Below are positions 22,499 to 31,397 of a stretch of DNA of 64,000 bases, piece after piece. The notes beneath the pieces are model-generated. The model saw nothing but the letters and a program-made list of their open reading frames with translations, was not told the DNA's origin and searched no databases. Both the position numbers and the translations under genes were made by a program. Position 1 is the first letter of the stretch, and each line of letters starts with the position of its first letter. The stretch lies in the NCBI GenBank assembly GCA_964496435.1, contig CAZBZP010000001.1, positions 1 to 64,000 on the forward strand, written 5' to 3'. The DNA is from Berkiella sp964496435 (GTDB taxonomy: Bacteria > Pseudomonadota > Gammaproteobacteria > Berkiellales > Berkiellaceae).

Positions 22499-23575
22499 TT
22501 ATCTCAGAGAATCTACTTCAATAAAGCCCCTTTCATGGGCATGAAAGAAGATATCCTTCTTTCTCATGCACTTTAGCTTAGATTTAAGTCTATTAACATA
22601 ATCAGCACAGGTAGGAATACCGATATTTAATTCATTGCTCATTTCTAATAGGGTATAGCCATTGAGTACCAATTTATAGCAATTAAATTCCTGCTTTGAT
22701 AGGTTTGATAAAGGAGAATACAAATCACTTAGTAAATCATTTAATTCGCGATCTTCTAAGTTACGATAGGAAAGTGGGTGATGAATATCATATTGTATGA
22801 CACCCTCTAAATGTGCTTTTCTAAAAATATCCTTATTATTTTCACAATCTAATTTCTTTCTTATTTTAAGAAGTTGCTTGGATACTGTCTTGGGAGATAT
22901 TTTCAAATCTTCACTAATTTCGGTGTTTTGAAAGCCCATTAGCACGTATCGCAAATATCTTCTCTCATTATCAGACAATAAAGGAAATGGACGTTCATTT
23001 TTCTTGTCCATGTCAAATAAGCTTATATTATTTGAAGCCTGAACTTCTTCCACCATATATTCGGGTAGTTTAATAAGTTGCTGTTCTGCTTGGGCAACGA
23101 ATTCTTGACCTAAAGATTGGCCAAAATGATGACCAAAACGTTTCAATAAAGCTGCGTTTTCCTTATAAAATTGCACTATGTCTTTATTCTCTGGTCTTGA
23201 GCCAAATTCAAAGACAATAGTTTTATCTTCTTGGCGTTGTACATAGATAACAAAGTTACCGATGTTTTGGGAATGCGCTACTTCTAGAATAGGCTTGGGT
23301 AACAAAGCTTCATAGAGATACCAACCAGAATCCAGATAACATCCGAACAAAGTGCCTGTACCGCTAAACCAGCTTTCATAATAGGTTGAGTTGCTATGTA
23401 GGGTGTAACAACGCCCATCGGGATAATTCACGCCATAGCAAAAGTAATTAATACCACCCATTTTATCTAGGGGTTTAATTATTTTACGGATGGAATCCTC
23501 GGCTTCATAAGAAATATGATTAGAGGGAATGCATATGGGTCTTTTAGATGCGTCTACACTGATGCTCTGATTCAT
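22499..23575 (-). CDS. LuxR-family regulator with two C-terminal HTH domains
   Basis: This 358-aa protein has an N-terminal sensor-like domain (residues 1-180, with YFCYGVNYPDGRCYTLHSNS, recalling autoinducer-binding/PAS-type folds) and two LuxR HTH units. The first is near 200-255 (LSDNERRYLRYVLMGFQNTE, SPKTVSKQLLKIRKKL). The second is near 292-345 (LSKQEFNCYKLVLNGYTLLE). The second lacks the usual TV...H.. pattern. Most LuxR proteins have one HTH, and the duplicated form recurs in Legionellales. No luxI-like synthase is in the window. Its targets are unknown. Confidence 0.8.
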   Translation of the reverse strand: MNQSISVDASKRPICIPSNHISYEAEDSIRKIIKPLDKMGGINYFCYGVNYPDGRCYTLHSNSTYYESWFSGTGTLFGCYLDSGWYLYEALLPKPILEVAHSQNIGNFVIYVQRQEDKTIVFEFGSRPENKDIVQFYKENAALLKRFGHHFGQSLGQEFVAQAEQQLIKLPEYMVEEVQASNNISLFDMDKKNERPFPLLSDNERRYLRYVLMGFQNTEISEDLKISPKTVSKQLLKIRKKLDCENNKDIFRKAHLEGVIQYDIHHPLSYRNLEDRELNDLLSDLYSPLSNLSKQEFNCYKLVLNGYTLLEMSNELNIGIPTCADYVNRLKSKLKCMRKKDIFFHAHERGFIEVDSLR

Positions 23576-23818
23576 ATGTTATAGGTCTCAAGCTTTCAAA
23601 TCGGTTAATAAATTATCGAACCCTCGCCCTCAAGTTAGGAAGATTATATGTATTTATGTCCTAAATGTAACTACATAATAAAGCCGCTAGTCAAAAAAAG
23701 TCGCAATTTCATCTACAAGGCACCTAAACTTAGGGATATTTTATGGCATATAACCTGAATGTGTAGGCGCTTGAATTAGGCCCCTTCTGTCCCCATCTCA
23801 GTTTTATAGCAAAGCAAG

Positions 23819-24106
23819 ATGAGGGCTGGCATGCAGCGACCGTTTGAACTTTTATTGTGGGCAATACGTACCGGCAACTATAAAAAAGAAGTTGCTGATC
23901 TGCTATCAAACAAAACATTATATGGCTCTTTTAATGATACTGAATCGATGCTCTTACTAGGTCAATTTCTAAAAAAGGAAAAGAAAAAGTTTTCTCAGGA
24001 TAAGTTAGATATTTTCAAGATGATAAGACCAAGAATTTCTGACAGCTTTGTCCAGGATAAGGATCTAAGGCAAAAATTGAATTCAAAATTATTGAAATTT
24101 TGCTAA
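23819..24106 (+). CDS. 95-aa hypothetical protein
   Basis: The frame starts at ATG 23819 (GCAAGATGAGG context, weak ribosome binding site) or possibly at an internal ATG four codons later. The sequence is basic and helical (LLLWAIRTGNYKKEVADLLS, then a Lys-rich stretch). No family is recognised. It stands between divergent genes in the accessory region. The codon use looks like the neighbours. Confidence 0.5.
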   Translation: MRAGMQRPFELLLWAIRTGNYKKEVADLLSNKTLYGSFNDTESMLLLGQFLKKEKKKFSQDKLDIFKMIRPRISDSFVQDKDLRQKLNSKLLKFC

Positions 24107-24184
24107 TTATTTCACAGCCTACTCCATTGATTCATGGCATGACAATGCCGTTGATTGTTTTTTAGTTGGTGCTAAAATATCAAG

Positions 24185-25183
24185 ATGGAAAAACCCACCT
24201 TTTCAGTTCAAAAGCTCAGTGAATGCCTTACAAACAGTTATGGCATTGATGCTCAACATATCAGCATTTTGCCCTGGGGGGCAGATTCAAATGCATCGGT
24301 TTACAAAGCCCAAGCACAAGATAAGGCTTATTTTTTAAAACTAAAGCAAGGGCACCAACATGATCTTGCTCTTACAATTACAAAACTGCTAGAGCAAGCT
24401 GGGATCTCACAGGTCATTTCTCCATTAAATACCCTACATGATCAGCCAACAATGCTCATAGCGGATTATACGCTTATTGTTTATCCCTTCCTTGAAGCGC
24501 GTAATGGCTTTGAACATCCTCTTGGCCCTGAACAATGGATTACCCTTGGTAAAGCATTGCGCAAAGTACAGGCCCTCAGCCTACCCTCTTCTCTTCAAAA
24601 CCAGCTAAGACGAGAAGATTTTTCAGCCCATTGCCGCAACGCGCTGCATTCATGGCTTAAAACAAGCGAAGCTGAACCTGCTGGAGATGAGATGGCAAAG
24701 GCCCTGTGGACATTTATAAAAGATAATCAAAAAGTAATCTATCATCTCCTGAACGAAGCAGAGCGGCTCTGTGACATAGCTAAACATATTCAAACGCCCT
24801 TCGTATTTTGCCATGCGGATATTCACGCTGGGAATGTCTTAATCGATGAGCGTAATCATCTTTATATTGTCGATTGGGATGATCCTATGATGGCACCCAA
24901 AGAGCGGGATCTGATGTTCATTGGTGCTGGCATTGGCAATGTCTGGAACAAGCCAGAAGAAGAAGTCTTATTTTATCAAGGCTATGGAAAGGCAGAGATT
25001 AATAGCACACTACTTAATTATTACCGTTATGAGAGAATTATTGTTGATATTGCAGAATTTATTCAACTTCTACTTTTATCTACTAAAGGTGGCGAAAGTA
25101 GAAAGCTGATGTATCAGCACTTCATCGATATGTTTGCACCAAATGGTGTGGTTGATATCGCCTGCAAATTTAAAAAGCAATAA
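24185..25183 (+). CDS. APH(9)-Ia-like aminoglycoside/spectinomycin phosphotransferase
   Basis: This 332-aa kinase follows APH(9)-Ia of Legionella pneumophila (331 aa) along its whole length as I remember that sequence. GADSNASVYKA lies at the N-terminal nucleotide loop, and the catalytic Brenner motif is CHADIHAGNVLI near residue 216. The metal-binding segment is VDWDDPMMAPKERDLMFIG, and GNVWNKPEEE follows. APH(9) enzymes phosphorylate spectinomycin at the 9-hydroxyl. The ATG at 24185 has only a weak ribosome binding site. No mobile element adjoins it, so it looks resident. Resistance is inferred, not proven; a different physiological substrate is possible. Confidence 0.85.
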   Translation: MEKPTFSVQKLSECLTNSYGIDAQHISILPWGADSNASVYKAQAQDKAYFLKLKQGHQHDLALTITKLLEQAGISQVISPLNTLHDQPTMLIADYTLIVYPFLEARNGFEHPLGPEQWITLGKALRKVQALSLPSSLQNQLRREDFSAHCRNALHSWLKTSEAEPAGDEMAKALWTFIKDNQKVIYHLLNEAERLCDIAKHIQTPFVFCHADIHAGNVLIDERNHLYIVDWDDPMMAPKERDLMFIGAGIGNVWNKPEEEVLFYQGYGKAEINSTLLNYYRYERIIVDIAEFIQLLLLSTKGGESRKLMYQHFIDMFAPNGVVDIACKFKKQ

Positions 25184-25838
25184 GATCACAAAGTTACCCT
25201 TATCTGATCCCTTCTCCCCTCTCAGCAATAGATTCTGTGTACTTTAGCTAATCAGTATCTCACAACCCTCATCCTAACCTTCTCCCTAATAAAGTTCAGC
25301 GTTCTTCTGTAAATATTCAGACGGGAGAAGGGATAAGATCGCACATGTATACATCCTTGGCACAATTGATTGCTTTCTGTTTCCTTCTCCCGTCTAATGA
25401 GCAAATATTATGTGCTTTTGCTACCCCCCACATAATGATGCCACGCCATTCTTGCCAAGTGGCACTCGTATAAATCACAAAGCTAAGAATGCTCATTTAA
25501 AATGGCAAAACTCTAAGCACAATTATATTGCTATTATCGCCTAGCTATAAGCTGCAAGAAGTGAAACTATCCTCATGAGATCCCTCTTGCGCTTTTTTAT
25601 TAGATCTTATTTTTATATCTTGTTTTGAAGGTGAAACGAAAGGTGAATGGTATCATGTGAGGAAAATATATAGAACAATTGTAACTTCATCCAGGACACA
25701 TAGTTTTTATCTAGGATTTCGCTGATTTAATGCCTAGTCATACATGTTATATGATTATCATCTTTAATAGATATACTATTATATTATAGATAGTCATTAC
25801 TCAAGACCTTTTGATCCGTGTAATTAAGGTTTTATAGA
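25184..25838. repeat. intergenic region with palindromic CCCTTCTCCC-type repeats
   Basis: This 655-bp stretch holds no convincing gene. AGACGGGAGAAGG at 25319-25331 and CCTTCTCCCGTCT at 25383-25395 form a 13-bp inverted pair. CCCTCATCCTAACCTTCTCCC near 25267 is the kind of dispersed palindromic repeat found in many gammaproteobacteria; a related sequence lies inside murG. The last 150 bases are AT-rich and may contain the promoter of the leucine-rich-repeat gene. Confidence 0.55.
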
Positions 25839-27404
25839 GTGGAAGTAAACCCATCTCAATTATTTAACATACCGCCCAAATTACTAAATGAAGTATTTCA
25901 AGGGAAATATGATAACTTTAGAAAGTTCACACGCTTTAATAATACACTTAGCTTAGAGTTGAATTCAGCCTGCATCAACAAACCGCTTGATCATTTGAGC
26001 GCCGCACTTCAAGGTACGCCTATTATCCATGTCAGTCTAAATTCTAATCAAATCTCAAGCGTGAGTATCAAATATTTTGCTGCCGCGCTTAAAGGAACAA
26101 ATGTTACAACCCTCAAACTCAACAATAATGAAATTGGTGATGTTGGCGTCAAAGAACTTGCTCTGATTTTAAAGGGAACATCATTAAAAAATATTGAGCT
26201 CAACAATAATCAAATTACAGATGTGGGCATTAGCGCGTTGGCTAAAGGCTTGTATCATTCAAAGGTAACGACACTTCATTTGCGATTTAATCAAATTACA
26301 GATGAAGGTTTAAATGACTTTCTTCAAAATATTAAAAAAACAAAATTAACAACTATCGATTTAAGTCATAATTTAATCGGCTCAAAAGAAGTAAAATATT
26401 TTACTGAAAACTTGAGAGAAACCGAGGTTGTTAATTTAAAATTAAGCAATAATTTGATTGGCAATCAAAGTATAAATGAAATTGCCGCCAGTTTACGTGG
26501 CTCTAAAGTTAAGTACATCAGCCTTTGTGGAAACAAAATTGGTAATGAAGGTGCAGGCTCCCTCGCAGAAGGTTTAGTCAATTCTAATGTCAATATGATT
26601 GATCTCAGCTATAACTATATCGGAGATTTAGGTGCCAAGTATTTAGCAGAAAAATTAAAAGACACAAACCTCACTTCACTTAATCTTTGCAATAATCTCA
26701 TTGATGCGGATGGCGCTAAAGAATTTGCTCTTGGATTACAAGAATCAAAAATCACAGAGCTTGATTTAAGCAGTAATTGTATAGGCGATATTGGCGCACA
26801 ATCTTTTGCCTCAAGTTTTAAAGATTGCGCTATTACGACACTTTCCTTAGGCGACAATCAAATTAGCGATCCCGGCATTAAAGAAATTGCGGCCATGCTC
26901 AAGACCAGCAAAATTGCTGATCTAAAGCTGTGGGGAAACCGTATTCAAAGTCAGGGTGCAAAAGAGCTCGCTACGGCACTAAAAGGTTCAACCGTAGTGA
27001 ATGTAAACCTGAGATCTAATCAAATTGGTGAAAATGGAGCATTTCATTTTGCAACAGAATTGGTAGGATCAAATGTTAGGATCATCGATTTATCTGATAA
27101 TAAAATTGGAGACGCTGGGGTTAAAAATTTCTCCAGCGTTTTAAAAGATACAAAATTGAAAACCATTAAACTGCATGACAATAGCATTGAAAACAAAGGT
27201 GCTTTAGAATTTGTGAGTGGTTTAATTGGTTCAAATGTATCTAGTGCCGATCTCAGGCTCAATAATATCACGGAAGAAATATCGCTTTCCCTCTCACAGC
27301 TTATCCCCAAAACAAAGCTATTACATCTTATGCTTAACTTCCAAACACCTGAAGTGTTACAAGCACTCAGAGAGAATCAACAGAAATGGAAAGAGTCTAT
27401 TTAA
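25839..27404 (+). CDS. leucine-rich-repeat protein (ribonuclease-inhibitor type), candidate effector
   Basis: This 521-aa protein starting at GTG 25839 consists almost entirely of 28-residue LRRs from about residue 60 to 490. The unit is of the form T-L-L-NNNEIGDVGVKELA. Roughly fifteen repeats follow, forming a horseshoe like RNase inhibitor or NLR receptors. A short N-terminal head (RKFTRFNNTLSLELN) precedes them. There is no signal peptide and no F-box or E3 domain. Such eukaryote-like LRR proteins in Legionellales are usually host-interaction proteins. That role is inferred. The repeats may vary in number between strains. Confidence 0.8.
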   Translation: MEVNPSQLFNIPPKLLNEVFQGKYDNFRKFTRFNNTLSLELNSACINKPLDHLSAALQGTPIIHVSLNSNQISSVSIKYFAAALKGTNVTTLKLNNNEIGDVGVKELALILKGTSLKNIELNNNQITDVGISALAKGLYHSKVTTLHLRFNQITDEGLNDFLQNIKKTKLTTIDLSHNLIGSKEVKYFTENLRETEVVNLKLSNNLIGNQSINEIAASLRGSKVKYISLCGNKIGNEGAGSLAEGLVNSNVNMIDLSYNYIGDLGAKYLAEKLKDTNLTSLNLCNNLIDADGAKEFALGLQESKITELDLSSNCIGDIGAQSFASSFKDCAITTLSLGDNQISDPGIKEIAAMLKTSKIADLKLWGNRIQSQGAKELATALKGSTVVNVNLRSNQIGENGAFHFATELVGSNVRIIDLSDNKIGDAGVKNFSSVLKDTKLKTIKLHDNSIENKGALEFVSGLIGSNVSSADLRLNNITEEISLSLSQLIPKTKLLHLMLNFQTPEVLQALRENQQKWKESI

Positions 27405-27446
27405 CTTAAAAGCTGTTTAGCTAAGTTTCCTGAATAATAAAAAATA

Positions 27447-27474
27447 TTGACTTTATAACACTACTTTCTAGATT
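27447..27474 (+). promoter_or_regulatory. sigma-70-like promoter before the 167-aa gene
   Basis: TTGACT at 27447-27452 and TAGATT at 27469-27474 are separated by 16 bases. It lies just upstream of the ATG at 27511. Confidence 0.4.
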
Positions 27475-27510
27475 CTATTGTATACACTTAGTAAATCGAA
27501 ATGGTGCACA

Positions 27511-28014
27511 ATGTCAATTCAAGGCCCAGCTTCTACTCAGAATCCTGTCTTCAATTTAGAACTATCCTCTGCCACATTAAATGCGACATTGCAAAAAATA
27601 ATAGAAAAAAGTCAGAACTTAGCGAAGGTAATGGAAGACGATAATTTAGCATTAACCTTAGAGAGCTTTTTTTATCCTGACAAATTAAAAACAAAGATAA
27701 TGATTTTGGAAAATATAACAAAGCAAGTTTCAACACTTCTAATACGTCTCAATCTGCTAGTAGAAAGAAAATCTCTTTTGAAACAAATTAAAATATATGA
27801 GCTTAAAGGCTTGATTGAAGCTCTACTAAAACAAACCGACATGGCTTTACAACCGCCTTACGCTTTCTCTCATCCATCAGATTTAATGAAAACCAGCCCT
27901 CAATTAACAATGCAATTCAATCTTTCACTCAAGGAAAGAAATTCTAAAGAAAAAGAAAGTAGTGTAGAGCTTAAAAAGAAAAAACCCAAAAGGATAGTAG
28001 AGATCAAAAAATAG
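27511..28014 (+). CDS. 167-aa hypothetical protein, coiled-coil-like
   Basis: The ATG at 27511 gives MSIQGPASTQ and a 167-residue protein. A TTG at 27478 in frame lies in the promoter region and is unlikely. The protein is helical with heptad-like leucines (residues 20-110) and ends in a strongly basic tail (KKKKPKRIVEIKK), which could bind nucleic acid or act as a nuclear-type signal. No family is recognised. It follows the LRR gene in the accessory region and may belong to the same set of host-interaction candidates. Confidence 0.6.
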   Translation: MSIQGPASTQNPVFNLELSSATLNATLQKIIEKSQNLAKVMEDDNLALTLESFFYPDKLKTKIMILENITKQVSTLLIRLNLLVERKSLLKQIKIYELKGLIEALLKQTDMALQPPYAFSHPSDLMKTSPQLTMQFNLSLKERNSKEKESSVELKKKKPKRIVEIKK

Positions 28015-28052
28015 CCTTTGGGTTTTAGTGCAAGCCCTGATTTCTTTTTAGC

Positions 28053-28445
28053 TTAGTTTTCTATTAAGGCTTTTACAATTAACTCATTCGCTTTGGGGAG
28101 CAATAATTCAGGAAGGGTGTTCAGATGATGCCAGGCAATTAATTGGCCTTCACAGCCCTTAGCTTGGCCTTTAAATGACAGGACTTTATGGACGCACAGA
28201 CGCACGGCTTTATCTGGATAATCATGATCAATTTCAAGCCATGGCTCATGATCAATAACTTCAATGCCCACTTCTTCAAATAGTTCTCTTTTTAAAGCAA
28301 CACCCACTTCTTCACCAGGCTCGACTTTACCGCCAGGAAATTCCCAAGCGTGGGCTTGATGTTGATGAGATTGACGTTTGGCCACGAGTACTTGGCCTTG
28401 ATCGTTGAATACGACGCCAACGGCAACGGCTATTCTTTTATCCAT
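28053..28445 (-). CDS. mutT: 8-oxo-dGTP diphosphatase MutT
   Basis: This 130-aa Nudix hydrolase removes 8-oxo-dGTP from the nucleotide pool. The Nudix box (GGKVEPGEEV...RELFEEVGI) spans about residues 38-60. The following WEFPGGK context and length fit MutT. It lies downstream of secA in the same direction, as in Pseudomonas (secA-argJ-mutT), with argJ missing. A palindromic repeat occupies the gap to secA. Confidence 0.93.
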   Translation of the reverse strand: MDKRIAVAVGVVFNDQGQVLVAKRQSHQHQAHAWEFPGGKVEPGEEVGVALKRELFEEVGIEVIDHEPWLEIDHDYPDKAVRLCVHKVLSFKGQAKGCEGQLIAWHHLNTLPELLLPKANELIVKALIEN

Positions 28446-28467
28446 TTTTATTTTTCCAAATTCAAGA

Positions 28468-28573
28468 AAATCCCCCTCTCATCAAGCTTCGCTAAGCGAA
28501 GCCTGATTCGTCGCCCCCTTTGATTAAAAGGGGGCAGCCATGCCAGAGTGAAACGAAGGCAGGCGGGAGATTT
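28468..28573. repeat. palindromic repeat element between mutT and secA
   Basis: AAATCCCCC at 28468-28476 and GGGAGATTT at 28565-28573 form the ends. Inside are the hairpins GCTTCGC-TAA-GCGAAGC (28486-28502) and CCCCCTTT-GATTA-AAAGGGGG (28514-28534). The layout repeats at 32821-32991. On the minus strand the second hairpin could terminate secA transcription. Confidence 0.7.
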
Positions 28574-28579
28574 CCAGAA

Positions 28580-31300
28580 TTAGGCTAAGCGACCATGACA
28601 GTGCTTATACTTCTTCCCCGACCCACAAGGACAATTATCATTGCGGCCTACTTTGGGAGCAACACGTGACATCGTTGCACCACCGGCAGCACTGATTTTC
28701 TCTTGCTCTAAAGCAAGTTGTTCCTCTTCTTCACTAGATGCATGGCGGAAAATCATGGTTTCATTATTCGCAATACGGCGTTGTTCATCTTTTTCTTCAA
28801 TGCCGTCAAAATCCGTCGCAGCTTGCACTTCAACAACAGATAATAAACTCACTACCTGGCGTTTAATGCTATCTAGCATTGCTGTAAAGAGATTAAAAGC
28901 TTCTCGCTTATATTCTTGTTTAGGATCTTTTTGCGCATAGCCTCGCAAGAAAATACTCTGACGCAAATATTCCATTTGAGATAAATGATCACGCCAATGT
29001 TGATCAAGCGCATGCAACATCACCGATTTTTCAAAACGGCGCATCGCATCGTGCCCTACAATGGCTTCTTTGGCTTCATAATCTTTTAAGGATTCTGCCA
29101 ATATTCTTTCTCTGAGCACTTCTTCATGCACATTAGGCTCTTCTAGCCATTTAGAAAGCGGCAGGTTCAATTTAAATTCGGATTCAAGGGTCTTTTCCAG
29201 ACCTTCAACATCCCACATATCTTCAACACTTTGTGGCGGGATAAATTCAGATATAACCGTATCAATAACGGATTCTCTGATCCCTTTCACATTTTCTGAT
29301 ATATCAGTGGACGCCATGAGAACATCACGTTGATCATACATCACACGACGCTGATCGTTGGCCACGTTATCGTATTCGAGCAGTTGCTTACGAATATCAA
29401 AGTTATGACCTTCAACTTTACGTTGAGCATTTTCAATGGCACGTGTTACCCAAGGGTGAGTAATCGCTTCACCTTTTTCAACACCTAAGCGACGCATGAG
29501 TCCAGCCATTTTATCTGAACCAAAGATCCGCATTAAATTATCGTCTAAGGAAAGGTAAAAGCTGGATGAGCCAGGATCACCTTGTCGACCTGAACGACCA
29601 CGTAACTGATTATCAATACGACGTGATTCATGGCGCTCTGTACCGATGATATGCAAACCACCGGCTTTAACGACCGCATCATGACGCTCTTTCCATTGCG
29701 CACGAATTTGTTCTACTTGTTCGCGTGTTGGTTCTTCTAAGGCGCGAATTTCTGCATCTAATGAACCACCCAATACGATATCCGTACCACGACCTGCCAT
29801 GTTGGTAGCAATAGTAACGGTTCCAGGGCGCCCTGCTTCTGCGACGATTTGCGCTTCTTGTTCATGAAACTTCGCATTCAATACTTGATGCTTAATTTTA
29901 TGCTGCTTCAAAATATTGGATAAAAGCTCAGAGTTTTCAATTGAGATAGTACCCACGAGCACGGGCCTATTCGCAGCCACGCAATCTTTAATTTCTTGTA
30001 CAATTGCTTCAAATTTTTCTTGTTTGCTTAAGAAAATAATATCGGCTTTGTCTTGGCGAACACATGGTTTGTTGGTAGGAATAACAGCAACTTCAAGATT
30101 ATAAATTTGTTGGAATTCATAAGCTTCAGTATCTGCAGTCCCTGTCATGCCCGCTAATTTGTTGTATAAACGGAAAAAGTTCTGGAAGGTAATGGATGCC
30201 AGCGTTTGATTTTCGCTTTGAATCGTAACGCGCTCTTTCGCTTCAACCGCTTGATGCAAACCATCGGACCATCGACGACCTGGCATGGTTCTGCCTGTGT
30301 GTTCATCAACGATAACAACTTCATTGTTGAGCACTAAGTAATCAACATCGCGTTTATAAATTGCATGGGCACGCAAGCTGGCGTTTAGATGATGTAATAA
30401 TCCAATGTTCATTGGATCATATAAACTTTTGCCAGATGTTAAGAGGCCTTCTTTAACCAATAAAGCCTCAACCTTGAGATGGCCTTCTTCAGTGAGATGA
30501 ACTTGTTTTGATTTCTCATCAAGTGAGTAATCACCAGGGCCTTCTTTGACTTTTTGTTCATTCAGCGCAGGCACAATCTCGTTCATTTTAATGTAGAGCT
30601 CAGAGCTGTCTTCTGCTGCACCTGAAATGATTAAAGGTGTGCGCGCTTCGTCAATTAAAATGGAGTCCACTTCATCCACGATGGCAAAATTTAAATCTTG
30701 TTGTAAACATTCTTCTGGAGAATGTGCCATTTTATTACGCAGATAATCAAAGCCTAATTCATTATTGGTCGCGTAAACCACATCGCATAAATAGCTCTCG
30801 CGTTTAACTTCTTGACGCATCCTGGGCACAACAATACCCACACTTAAACCTAAAGCGCGATATAACGGTAACATCCAGTTAGCATCACGTCGTGCTAAAT
30901 AATCGTTAACTGTTACTACGTGAACTGATCTGCCATTTAAGGTATTAAGATAGACCGCCGTTGTCGCACCCAAGGTTTTACCTTCACCGGTGGACATTTC
31001 AGCTATCTTGCCATGGTGTAATACCATGCCACCAATCAACTGCACATCGAAATGGCGCATGCCTAAGGTACGTTTGCTGGCCTCTCTGACAACAGCAAAA
31101 GCTTCAGGCAATAATTGATCAAGCGTTTCGCCTTTTTTAAAGCGTTCTCTGAATTCGTTCGTTTTCTCACGCAATTCATCATCGCTTAACTTTTCGAATT
31201 GGGGTTCTAGCGCATTAATTTTTTCTACCGTCTTGCGATAGCGCTTAATGAGCCGCTGATTACGACTACCAAAAAGGGTCTTTATGATTCCAGAAAACAT
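28580..31300 (-). CDS. secA: preprotein translocase ATPase SecA
   Basis: This 906-aa protein is a complete SecA, the motor that drives unfolded preproteins through SecYEG. Walker A MSTGEGKTL lies near residue 102. The DEVDSILIDEARTPLIISG segment (near 209) and GRGTDIVLGG (near 505) of the DEAD motor follow. The C-terminal zinc domain is CPCGSGKKYKHCHG (near 889), which binds SecB. Length and order of domains are standard. The transcript may include the M23 peptidase gene upstream. Confidence 0.98.
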   Translation of the reverse strand: MFSGIIKTLFGSRNQRLIKRYRKTVEKINALEPQFEKLSDDELREKTNEFRERFKKGETLDQLLPEAFAVVREASKRTLGMRHFDVQLIGGMVLHHGKIAEMSTGEGKTLGATTAVYLNTLNGRSVHVVTVNDYLARRDANWMLPLYRALGLSVGIVVPRMRQEVKRESYLCDVVYATNNELGFDYLRNKMAHSPEECLQQDLNFAIVDEVDSILIDEARTPLIISGAAEDSSELYIKMNEIVPALNEQKVKEGPGDYSLDEKSKQVHLTEEGHLKVEALLVKEGLLTSGKSLYDPMNIGLLHHLNASLRAHAIYKRDVDYLVLNNEVVIVDEHTGRTMPGRRWSDGLHQAVEAKERVTIQSENQTLASITFQNFFRLYNKLAGMTGTADTEAYEFQQIYNLEVAVIPTNKPCVRQDKADIIFLSKQEKFEAIVQEIKDCVAANRPVLVGTISIENSELLSNILKQHKIKHQVLNAKFHEQEAQIVAEAGRPGTVTIATNMAGRGTDIVLGGSLDAEIRALEEPTREQVEQIRAQWKERHDAVVKAGGLHIIGTERHESRRIDNQLRGRSGRQGDPGSSSFYLSLDDNLMRIFGSDKMAGLMRRLGVEKGEAITHPWVTRAIENAQRKVEGHNFDIRKQLLEYDNVANDQRRVMYDQRDVLMASTDISENVKGIRESVIDTVISEFIPPQSVEDMWDVEGLEKTLESEFKLNLPLSKWLEEPNVHEEVLRERILAESLKDYEAKEAIVGHDAMRRFEKSVMLHALDQHWRDHLSQMEYLRQSIFLRGYAQKDPKQEYKREAFNLFTAMLDSIKRQVVSLLSVVEVQAATDFDGIEEKDEQRRIANNETMIFRHASSEEEEQLALEQEKISAAGGATMSRVAPKVGRNDNCPCGSGKKYKHCHGRLA

Positions 31301-31397
31301 AGGAATTACGCTATATCCTTATGAGTTAAAGTTAATGTGATCATACCATACTAAACCCCAGAGTGGGGACATATACCGTGTAATTAAGACGTTTAAC

